Source: Anisakis pegreffii | Lineage: Eukaryota; Nematoda; Chromadorea; Rhabditida; Anisakidae | Reading direction: 5' to 3' | Length of the DNA stretch: 64,000 nt | NCBI GenBank assembly: GCA_035041965.1 | Contig: JAPYMA010002305.1 | Span: 1 to 64,000 of the forward strand | Shown here: positions 38,806-49,138 of the stretch, piece by piece | Layout: every line of letters begins with the position of its first letter | How positions within the stretch are numbered: position 1 is the first letter of the stretch | The notes under the pieces: generated by a model | What the model saw: only the letters and a program-made list of their open reading frames with translations | Database searches by the model: none | Told to the model about the DNA's origin: nothing | Made by a program: the position numbers and the translations under genes

Positions 38806-40147
38806 ATGGCGCAGTCACGGAAGGGTCGTATGGTGCAGTCACGGAAGGGTCGTATGGCGCAGTCACGGAAGCGCAGCACGGCGGAGCGTACGTTACGCTT
38901 CATGTTCAGACGACGGCCATGCATGATCGTGGCATTGTTGGAAGTACTGCTTATGGGCATTCTGGTTGCGTTGTTAAAGTGGCTGATGATTATCTATGAC
39001 AATGAAGTACGCAAAATTGGCGTGATTGAAAATGTTGTCGCTATGAGCAAATCGGATGAAGTGGATGAATTCGGCAAGGTATCAGACTTCTGGCGCTGTC
39101 AATACGATGTGTTCAATGCCAGCAAAACATCCGCGTACAACTTTGAATTGTGCAAAATATCCACCGAACGGAGTCAACAAAATTTTGCCTTCGTAATTGA
39201 AGAGAGTTTGCGTGCAGAAAACAATGATTCTTGTACGGACCGTATGAGGAGTGTGCCATGCCAGACGTATCGCTCGAATAAAATGCTTCGAGCCGACGAA
39301 CTTGCCTCCTATCAAGATTCAGAACTGAAAGGTTGTGTGGGAATGGCTGGAGTACCGATGCCCTATGCGTTGGTGAGTGTGGATCGAGGAACGCTCGTAC
39401 CAAGAATCCCGTCAGAAAAGTTGAGAAGTTTACAAGGTTAGGTGATGAACACTTTTGAAGAAGCAATTAATTCTTTCTGAAAACATACACTCAACTCCTT
39501 ATCAGACGAAAATAACTTAGTCATTTCGCACTACTTTGCAATCATTTAGAAAAAACTTCATATCTCATTCCTGGTCATAATAAACAGTTCGACCTAATCA
39601 ACGAATACATCACGATAAATGCCATATAGCATAGCAAAGGAGGTTTTTTTTCACAGTCGTATCAGTTAAACAATCAACGAGATATCATTGTTTTTTGATT
39701 TCTTCGGTCATTTCAGCTGCCCCAAAAATTTGAAACATCAAATTTTGTATTGCACAGAAATCGTATGTCATTCCTAGTAATAATAATAGTGAACTGATAA
39801 AATCAGTATCAATAAAAAAATGATAATTATTAGTATTGTGCAATAATGATGGCTGTCATTCAGGTCGCATCGTGTTATCCTCGGATCTGCTCATGCGATG
39901 TCCAAACTGTCGTGTGAAAAGTACGTATTATCGAAGTGACAAAATAACCGAAGTGGAATTTAGCACTAATATGCTTTGGTCTTGGTATTGGCCAATTATA
40001 AACGAAACGATCAAACATACAATAGAATATTGTGCACGATTGCTGCAAACATTCGTTAAGGGATGGCCCGATATAGCGATGTTTTGCGATACGGAAGAGG
40101 AGAGCGAGATTAACTTCGATAGCGATGTGTATTGCCCTTCGAAATAA
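38806..40147 (+). CDS. Unknown type II membrane protein, copy 2
   Basis: Paralogue of the 30663 gene; family unknown. Exons 38806-39436 and 39864-40147 join in phase 1 (CAAG|GTTAGG to CATTCAG|GTCGC), giving 304 residues. The N-terminus has a seven-to-eight-residue motif three times (MAQSRKGR, MVQSRKGR, MAQSRKR), absent from copy 1. The membrane segment is at about residues 40-63. All ten ectodomain cysteines are kept. Exon 1 is moderately diverged (small indels near ENNDSC). After RCPNCRV, exon 2 has a block with almost no identity to copy 1 (including LWSWYWP), then IEYCARLLQTFVKGWPD is again conserved. Asn-X-Ser/Thr sites include NASK and NETI. Confidence 0.8.
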
Positions 40148-40345
40148 GAGAATGTTTGGTTGCTGATATGAACCATTTATTGTTTTGTTGTTCACTGAAA
40201 TGATGGTATTGGCTGATTTGTTTTGTGATCGTGTTGACTTTGGATATTTTTCGTTGATAAACGCTCTTTTTCAGTTTAAAGACACTGACTTGAAGATTGA
40301 ATTTGCGTAACTGCGTAAATTTATGAGCGATCAACGACGTATTTG

Positions 40346-40412
40346 TATCGTGTTATCCTCGGATCTGCTCATCCGATGTCCAAACTGTCGTGTGAAAGGT
40401 ACGTATTATCGA
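40346..40412 (+). pseudogene. Duplicated fragment of exon 2 in 3' flank
   Basis: About 67 bases repeat the start of exon 2 of copy 2 (ATCGTGTTATCCTCGGATCT onward through the CPNCRV codons). Two changes stand out: ATGCGA to ATCCGA, and AAAAGT to AAAGGT, which creates a strong donor-like GAAAG|GTACGT. Copy 1 lacks this insertion at the same place. It may be inert or serve as an alternative terminal exon. Confidence 0.8.
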
Positions 40413-40611
40413 GGTGCGAAGATTAGATAACTAGTTCGTTGGGCTAACAGAATTCCAATTCAGTGGGTTTGAATTTCTAGTGAAATTCATACGAACAGAG
40501 TGGAACTTAACAGTTCGACTGTATTATATAGGGATGAGTTGTGTGCTTGTGGTCTGATAATAATATTAACAATAATTATAATAATGATAAAAGTAATGTT
40601 TATTCGCATTA

Positions 40612-41022
40612 ATGTTTGCGCGAGATCTCGGTAATACCTAATACCGGTACCGATCTCGAGATTCGTGGTGTCCATATTTGCAGTATTCATATCACAAGTC
40701 ATTTTAAATGAACTTGATAGCGTATGCCTGACGACTGGAGCATTGAGTGAAAGGAGGCGTAGTGAGACCGTTTTCAAAATATTTTTTGTTATTTTGTTAA
40801 TTTTTTGTTGAATTTCTAAATTTGTTAAATATTTGTTAAATAAATTGTTTTCTTTATAATTATGAACACATTCGCTCAAAAAGAACGTGTTGAGCGAGTC
40901 ACATTTCCATATTTCAAAAGTTCCTTTTCGATACTGGTATCGTATCGGTATCGAAAAAAGATACCGGTGCCAATGTCGATCTCGTTATTGAGAAAATCGT
41001 CTTTATTTTATAAACACTAATT
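40612..41022. mobile_element. Insertion specific to copy 2
   Basis: About 410 bp break the homology with copy 1 (resumes at ATTCG-ATGATAAT). Near both ends are self-complementary blocks, AATACCGGTACCGATCTCG on the left and GGTATCGTATCGGTATCG with GATACCGGTGCC on the right, suggesting terminal inverted repeats of a small DNA transposon. No transposase was recognised. Confidence 0.55.
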
Positions 41023-41225
41023 CGTATGATAATACATGTAGCAAAGTTCGGTAATGATAATCAAACCAGTCAGTCGCTCATTGTAAGGTGAGGTGAGCAA
41101 AACTTAAAACGAACTCTATAAATTCGATGATAAGTTGAACTCATAGATGAAGTAAGCATAATCGTCGAGCCATATCCGGATCAAAACCACTCCGAATGTG
41201 TTGAGAATACGCAAAATGCGTGGAA

Positions 41226-42367
41226 GGAAGATGCTTCATTACGGTTTTTTCAATGAGGGGATCAATTTTTGATCCCGGGATCGAACAAATTTTGAAATAT
41301 CGATGCGGGACAGGATAAAAAAAAAACACTTTCGAACCAATATATTCATTACTAATCAGAAAAGAGTTAATTCAACAAATTATTGAACAAATCCAAGAAA
41401 ACAATTTATTCAAATTCAAATTAATATTTCATATAATGATGCCAATGATCATGCCGCAAGAGCATACTGCATATTCTATGCTAAGGCATCTTGTCATCTC
41501 GGGTCTAAGCTAACAACAGTACACTTGCATGTGAATACGAAATTCTTGATTCTCAAACACTTATTTACAATGCTTCAAGTCCTTTTTTTTCTCAGTATTA
41601 ACGTCAGCTGAATTCTGCCGTTTCAGCTGAGTACGCATCGCAATGAATTTTGGACCAACTACTACTCATATATTACCACATTTCATTACTCAATTTGTTC
41701 GTATTACATGTTTAATAAGGCAACCGACAACAACGTCTAATTTAGCCAGTTACATTCATAAACAATGGAAGCGATTCAATTTGCGATACTCAATATCAGT
41801 TTCTATTGCATACGCATCAAATTCAGCAACATTTCCATATTATACAGAAAGTAGACACTACAATACGCAAAATCTACCAGTGTATCGACACAACTATATC
41901 GTAACAGCATAAGATGAATTGCAATATCACAGTTTCGTGATTCCATCTATAAATTGGAACCTTACATCGGACAAGAAACAAAGCAGATAATTATGAAACT
42001 ACTCGCATGCACATCACAACAAATGAATTAACACCTTACACCGGAAATTCCCTAACCACAAAATGAACTCGCTTCAGCAAATCACCATTGCAGTATCGAA
42101 TATAAAAACAAAAATTATAAATCACCTCAAACAACAATTGACAAATCAAATTCAGAAACCCTTCCATGAACTACAATCTGAGCAATACGTACATAAATAC
42201 CGATGATTCAAAACAGAATGAAAAGAAAAATACTCAAATTCAGATGTATATGGTGAAATGGCGTCGCATATCGAAACTGTATTGCTGCGAAGAGATCGGC
42301 ATAATTCTCGTAAATATCACACGATTACAGAAACGGATCACTTCCAACGCCTATGCAATCAATCACT
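41226..42367. other. 3' flank of ARMT1
   Basis: No gene. Positions 41660-42010 are the source or sister of 37690-38030. A perfect short hairpin, GGGATCAA-TTT-TTGATCCC, lies at about 41257-41275. Confidence 0.6.
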
Positions 42368-45300
42368 TCAAGAACTGAACTGAACAACTGCATAATCTCC
42401 GGTGACCATCCAATCTTTACTCGTGCCGTGCTCTTTCTGAAGTTTTTCAATCGTCTTCGCACTCAGACCAACTTGCGTTTCGGCTTTCAACGTTCGAAGA
42501 GCCACTAATGGAGCTGGAGCGAATCCACGTAAGGCAAACTAAAATGACACCACCGATTATCACCGCATATTCGCGAATCAACCACACAATCACACCATAA
42601 AGTTTTCACCATCTTCCAAAAACAATCTCAACGCAACAATAACATCGATGAAAACGCAAACATGAAATGATGTATATTCTTGTAGAAAATGGTCACCTTA
42701 AAAGGAGTATCAAGAGGCCAATCACGATCGCCCACCAACTTTCTGTAGTTCAAATCACCTTTGAAAATGATCAACGCTGATTTCGAGAGATCCTCGTATA
42801 AATCACCAGCATGTGATCGCATATCGCAATACGCAAATGGCATCGTCCAAAAGGGATGCGCACGAAACTCGAACTTATCCTGAAGCATTTGCAAAAAAAA
42901 ATTGTAGATGAGCAGGAAATAATTTCGCAGAGTTTGTCGAAATTTTTCATAGAAGAACGAGGGAATTCGTTGTTTTCACCAACATTAGTCATCAAATCGT
43001 TCCATCGATGACCGATTTTGTTCAACACCTCAATATGACTTCCACGTAGCATTTCAGTGATCCACGAGAAGTCGTCATTGGTCGTATCCGAGACAAACCA
43101 AGGATGTGCCTGTAAACCGAACTCATCTCAATAAAACACCTTCAATCACTTATCCATTATCAATATTCCATCAGCATCTTAAAAAATGATCAAAAACGTC
43201 AGCACAACACGAATTGAAAACTCGCACCTTTCCATGCAAAACCACTTTTTCCACTTTCAATTTCGTAACAAAATAATCCGCCAGTACCATATCGGCGAAT
43301 AACTCAAAACCTGCGTTATCCAACACAATATCCACTCGTTTTGACTCGACATTCCTTCAAAATTTCTCATTCAGGTTTTGAAAACAATAAGTCGTAACTT
43401 TAAAACAAAAAGCTTAAGCTGCAAGTGAAATGAAGTTTTGTGCTCACTCTTCCTATCACTTTATAAAAGTGTTCGAGTGAGTTACAATGCGATAAAGTAT
43501 GAGATGAACTGCCATCAAAATACTTCCACATCGAACTGACACGACTGACTAAACTCAAAGTTCGGATATTCGTGCAATATGATTATCACAAGCAATCTGA
43601 ACATAGTCGAATCAATTTCAGAATGAAAATCAACAACGATAACCTCAGTATTTCATTCACTTCATCGATTTGATTCACAAGAATTTTATCAGTCAAATGT
43701 TGAAGTTCATCTATAGGTGACGTACAAGTTGCAACACCTTCACCCGATGATAATGATAAATCACATTTGTTACCCCAGAGACAAACCTAGAATTGAATAA
43801 AAACAGAAGCGAATGGAGAGAATTTTTTTCCATAAAAAATACAAAAGGTACGAGCCACCATTTAGTATGACCAATTAATCTATGCAGATAACGAGACTCA
43901 TGGAGAAGTTCGCTGGACGAACCATATGACCAATTCAGATAAAGTGAATGAACCTCTAGAGAATTGTGAATAATCAAGACTGGTGGTACCTGTAACAGTT
44001 GAGAGGATGTCGCACTTTTATCTCCGTCTTTTATATCATCGGATTCAATTTGCATTAAATACTTCGCTATTTTTTCCATAGCCGGCAAACTGCAAATAAA
44101 TCCAAAAACATTTGAAAATTTTCGAGAAACACCACAGATTGCATATTTTACACCACAAAGGGTTCAACTACCGGATGAAGTCAAAAGCATGCCAATTTTC
44201 AAACATCGTTTCATTGAAATTCGACAATAACTTGAAATTCCTATTCAACATTTCGAGAGATTCTAACAAAAACAATTCATTACCTTCGGAGGAGAGTGTT
44301 GAGAAAACAGTACGCAATTTTCAAAAAGATAATATAACTTTTGGATAATATTACTCGAGGAAGAATGCTGGAATTTGATGCAAAACCTGGAATGTCACCT
44401 ACCCATCAATGTAAGCGTTCTGTTTCTGAGCAGCGAACGGGTCGAATTGCTTTAAAGTGGTCGTTTTTCGAAATGAGCCAACGATACGTCGATACAAATA
44501 ACATTCCACAAACAGCCAATCCATACGATACCAAGTCAAATCTTTGTCGCTTCTCTTCAATTACAGTCACTATCTTTAAGGTTCAGCTGATTGAAGCTAA
44601 ATTCGGCACAATGTTTGCCATCAATAAAGCTTTCATAAATCTGTCATTAAAAATCAAACTTAGAAAAATGAGAATACCGCACAAAAATCCATCACTGTAA
44701 GTTGAAAAAATCGGAACGTACCGCTTTGCGTTCTGTTTCCAGTTGATCATTCCATACAGTGACATCCTCAAAATCATCATCGAAGGCTCTCAAAGGCTTA
44801 TCCGTGGCCATATGATAACGCATTTCGGACAATTCTCCAATGACGGCTTTGATATCCCGATCGCCATCCTGAAATACCAGCAGCCCGATTCATGATCAAA
44901 TGCGTCTGGATAAGATCAAAAATATCAAAATTTCCCTTACTCAAATTGAGTCGAATAAAACAAATCAGCACATTTTTAATCACTGAAATGACAAGAAAAG
45001 TCAAAGAGTGTGGAAGTACTAAACCTTCGGATGGATAGACAAATGTGTTTGACGATACCGATGCACTTGGTCGATTACTTTTGTAACAATTTTTGGCCAA
45101 CGGTCCTTGATTGTCTTGAAGACGAACGTTCTGAAAGGTTTTTAGATATTTCCAAAATTTGCTCGAATCGGAACAGAAACAATCAAAAAGCAACAATGAG
45201 ATTCATTGCCTCCAAATCAAAGAATGATCCTCATGTTAATGAGAGAAAACCTTTTCTTAAGGAGAAACATACGAAAAAAGAAAAGGATTTTAAGTCACTA

Positions 45301-45422
45301 GAATATGCACCAAACTAAGACTATTATCCAGTGTCAGATAAAAATTACAAAATAAACTCATAAACAACATACCCTTGCTTGATACCATTCAAAGGTGGCG
45401 CTAGAGAGGGCACAGGTGGCAT
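42368..45422 (-). CDS. ARMT1: DUF89-family damage-control phosphatase, ARMT1
   Basis: Orthologue of human ARMT1/C6orf211. The DUF89 family comprises metal-dependent phosphatases acting on sugar phosphates and damaged metabolites; ARMT1 was also reported as a protein glutamate methyltransferase. Ten exons (minus): 45422-45373, 45130-45025, 44868-44722, 44554-44403, 44089-43990, 43786-43644, 43354-43228, 43109-42984, 42879-42697, 42538-42368; phases agree, giving 434 residues against about 441 in human. Landmarks: FKTIKDRWPKIVTKVID, VECYLYRR, LWGNKCDLSLSSGE, the metal-site VLDNAGFE (Asp245, Asn246), HPWFVSDTT, FKGDLNYRKLVGDRDWP (Lys357, Asp359), and LRTLKAETQVGL. Catalytic-site motifs are intact. 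The acceptors of exons 4 and 7 (TTGAAG) are non-consensus. Exon 8 is duplicated at 38.1 kb. Confidence 0.95.
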
Positions 45423-47257
45423 TTCAGAACTTTCTACCAAATTGAGAAGCAAAAAAAGACCAATTAACATCAATCAACTTCCGGCCAGTTGATCGGTTCA
45501 GTTTTCGTTAACAGTCTGAAGTGAAGTGCGAGGTGAATGCTGCACAAAGAATTATTTCACAAGACTGCAAACTATTCACACATCAATAAGATATAATTTT
45601 GCAAAATGTTGACGATTCAACAGCTGATGTTGCAAATTGAATGGTGTTTTGGCGAAATTAGATCGCAAAACTAGTCAGAGCCTCAGAGAAAGTGAGCATA
45701 CGTGTTAACAACCAATCCGGGCTTGGGACGGATGAATAGATGAGTTTATGAGCGTGGAATACGGTATTCAGTGCATTCTACTGTAAAACCAGAACAGGTA
45801 TATGGTATATATAGTGATAGAGAATGAAACATGCAGCATTTCAAACCCATTTTCATTTCATAAAACGTTATCGTGAACTTGTGTCTCATAAAGTGCTATT
45901 GAATGTTGTTTTTAAAGTGAAAAGATTGACGGTAAACTCGGCAGACTACAATCGATGTAATTTCCCTCAATAAAGTTTTTCCTCAGTTTTGAAAAGGGAA
46001 CTGCAGGTGCTGTCTGTAATAGTTTTAAAAAATTTCCATCATCACTTCAACTTATCACCGAGATTCTTTGGACTATGATTGTCAGGAAATCTTGATTGCT
46101 TGATCCTTATTCATGATGAACACAATCATAAAAATTTATTCGATCGGAACACTCATAAATCGTCCATATATTTTATGAAAAGTGCCTCACATGTCTCACA
46201 AGTTAATGAAATGGAATTAGAATTGTCTGGATTGTCTAATGGAATGCAATTGTCTTAAATCAAATGCAATTGTGTGCAAGTGGTTCATCTAAATGCGAGC
46301 TATCCTCTGAATCACACTCAAACTTCTCGAGCCAACAAACACGAGATAGATCAGCGTTCGATTTCACTCCTCGAAAAAACCAACGATAAGTATTCGTTGC
46401 TAAACGCACAAATGACTAATTCTTTCCGATCCCACATGATCAGCACAACAATATCATTGTTTGCTATATAAACCAGCAGCCAATCTGATGGTATACAACG
46501 CTGATTGTGAGCGGAAGTCTTATGCATGCATGAAAGGGACAACAGTTATGCGTGTGTAGTGATTCGTGAGAAGCGTTTATTTTACAAGCTAAAATCGTAT
46601 AGTATGATCTTATGTTAGCGGTGTGTTTATGCACTGCTTAAATTTATCACATTTTACAACAACAACAACAACAACAATAACATCAACAATTTCAGTTCAC
46701 TTTAGTTGATTCGTTCATGAATCTCTGCTCAAATTTTTATTCATATTAGCTATTGTGGGCATATTATGTTGTCTATGAGATTGGTTGATAGCTTCGATGG
46801 TATTTGAATCACTCCTGCTATACGGCCATTTATTTCCATTAACATATGATAATACGTTTGTGTTGGTGTGAATGCACTAATTTTCTCAATAAGTTAGCAA
46901 AGCGATGTTTTTCAAACGAAAGAACAGCACTTTGCTGGTATCGTTAAAATAAGTTTAAATGAGTGGAAGAATTTGAAGTGATGAAGAATATGATGAGTAT
47001 GCGGGAAGAATCTTAAGCATTTTCGAGAGATTATAAAGATCAACGAGCGATCAACGCGATCGAGTGAGAAGAGATTCAGAGAATCCTGAAAATTTCTTCG
47101 ATGCTAATCGTTTCTACTTGAATCATACGGGAAATGTTTGCAATCATTGTTTCATGACTATTGAGTCATACGTTTATCTATTCAGCTATCGGTATTCGTT
47201 CCGATTGAAAGTCTCTTTAATAACATCACCAGTATTCCTGTCTATCGGTTTCTGCAT
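45423..47257. other. Region upstream of ARMT1
   Basis: Probably contains the ARMT1 promoter. No other gene established. A short plus-strand frame at 46274-46471 with two Asn-X-Ser/Thr sites could be an exon but lacks support. (CAA)n occurs near 46660. Confidence 0.45.
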
Positions 47258-47503
47258 CTAATTTTGATCGGTCCGCTTGCGAATCGAATCTCCCCAGTTC
47301 ATCGCTGCCCTTTTCATAGTCCTTTTCCAAGCCTTTGATGGCCATCCTTCAGCTCATTTTGCCCAATCCTCCTCTAACATAAATGCTAGTCTCCTAGCGC
47401 AGTCTAACTTCCTTTTTGTTATAATCCTAAGGACATCCTTAACTTTCGTTACACTCCTTAACCAATGCTTGGTTCTACGATCCCTTACATAAGCTCTGGC
47501 CAT
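47258..47503 (-). mobile_element. Decayed non-LTR retrotransposon C-terminal tail
   Basis: The minus-strand translation gives the tail typical of endonuclease/RT retroposons downstream of the reverse transcriptase. Segments include RDRRTKHWLRSVTKVKDVL, KRKLDCARRLAFMLEEDWAK, then after an in-frame TGA GWPSKAWKRTMKRAAMNWGD and SIRKRTDQN. The pattern resembles KVKD...W.GH.AR..D.RW...W.DDI......NW in RTE/LINE proteins. The stop and the absence of upstream RT domains show a dead 5'-truncated copy. Assignment is from remembered family pattern. Confidence 0.6.
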
Positions 47504-48452
47504 TACTTTTGCATTTTTTTCGTTATAACTGTAATCGAATTCTGATTACTCATGATTATATTACAACGAATAGAACAATCATGAAACGGAATTTGAAATA
47601 TGAATTATAAATAGAGTATGATCCCAATTTTGAATTCGACCGGAAACATTTGAGCTTTCATCAGTGCATGACCATAGAGATAATCTTGTAAATCTTCTTG
47701 AGATCATAAATTCACTTCCGTAAATAAAATTTTTCGAATCATTCAATGTTGCGATTTGTTTTGAATTCATTTTTGGTCATCTCATCCTTATACACCAAAC
47801 ACTTTAGTGTGCTGTAAAACGATGCTTTCTTGCGTTGCTTCACTCTGAAAGCTGGTGTTGCGAAGTATCGCTGAGCAGATGTTGATTGCAGATAAGATAA
47901 GATCAAATAGACGCTTTCGAAGTGAACAAAATGAAGCCAATTGCAAGAAATTCCAACCTGCAATATAAGCACGCATTTTCGTACAATATTAGCCATGTGC
48001 ATCTGCAGCGATGAAGCACACTGTTTTATACACATTCTTCTCATTCTTGTTCGAAAAACCTTTCATTATTCTGTGCAGACCTTTATTCAGTTTCGCCTTT
48101 TTTGCCATCTATATGGCTATGTTATTTTCGTTTACTAACTATGTGCTGTTCGCTTTTTTCCCTTCATTCACTATTCAAGTTCCATTTCCTATTCACATGC
48201 AAAATGTTAATTTCTAGAGAATTTCTGTTCGTTTTTCATTTACGATTAGTGAGTAATGCTGTACAAGCTCCTCACCGGCCAATCGTTTCTCAGCGTATTA
48301 TATGGGCATGTTCGTTTGATTATGTCTGAAGATTGATCTCTCCATTGATCTCTCTCTTAGTTTGATCGCGATCAGCTCCAATTTAATCAATTCATGTTGT
48401 ATTGTATTGTTTTTGGGCTTGATTATAGTAAGAGAAATGAATGAAGTTTCAG

Positions 48453-48545
48453 AAATTTGGCATGACATCGGAATATTCTTTGCTGTTTCTCAATGCAACA
48501 GAACAACAATCGCCATCAATGGAGTCAACATGGTTTTCAGCCAAC
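48453..48545 (+). CDS. Possible upstream exon of the 49.1-kb gene
   Basis: A 93-base open segment lies between GTTTCAG and AAC|GTAAGA, phase 0 at both ends, encoding 31 residues with an internal Met and an Asn-Ala-Thr site (FLNATEQQSP). It would splice in frame to the next acceptor, CATCTCAG at 49162. If used, it would extend the extracellular part of the membrane protein downstream. Supported only by splice signals and phase. Confidence 0.3.
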
Positions 48546-49138
48546 GTAAGATTGTAGTTGATAGTTTTGGAAGCTGATTTCGAATTTTACGTATGATTAT
48601 TTTGGGGTTGCAAAGAGGGGCTCAAATCAAACAGGAGAGCAATTTTGGGGTTTAATCACATAAATATAAGAGGGACTTTCACAACGACGGACTTAGTTAA
48701 CACCCGAAAGTTTTCATTTGCAGCTGCAGTTTGTAGACAAGTCACGAAAAATCGCACGTTCTGAATCATTGTGAATTTTTGGCAGTTTTCGGAAGGAATA
48801 TGAGTCACTTCTTTCTATGACAATGCGAAAGTTGTGAAGTTTTCGAGCGCGACGAAAACAATTCACTTGATTTAACTTCATCAGTTTGTTCGCAACAATA
48901 GTAAAAATTTTGCGATTCAAAACGTCAAAATGAGCGGAATTTGATCACAGTAGCTTCAACTATCTATATTATGGAAGTTTCATTGGAAATCCAGAATGTT
49001 TCAGATTGAAAGTGCAGAATTTAAGTGAATCCAATAATTTCTTTAAACTGCACTGCTTAATAAATCACTTTTAGTAGCATGAAGTTGTGATCGAAAAGAA
49101 GCATGCAAAATGCTTATTTTGGTTATTGATTCATAATT

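Larger units (their letters stand above)
38440..41225. repeat. Duplicated segment, copy 2
   Basis: Homologous to 30300-32545. It differs by expansion of an N-terminal 24-bp repeat, a duplicated exon 2 fragment (about 40346-40412) and an insertion of about 410 bp (about 40612-41022). Confidence 0.9.

Noticed and set aside
48714..48920. Plus-strand frame with three in-frame TGA and a minus-strand 68-codon frame
   Set aside because: Considered selenoprotein or an antisense gene; no SECIS-like evidence, no splice support, best explained as chance.
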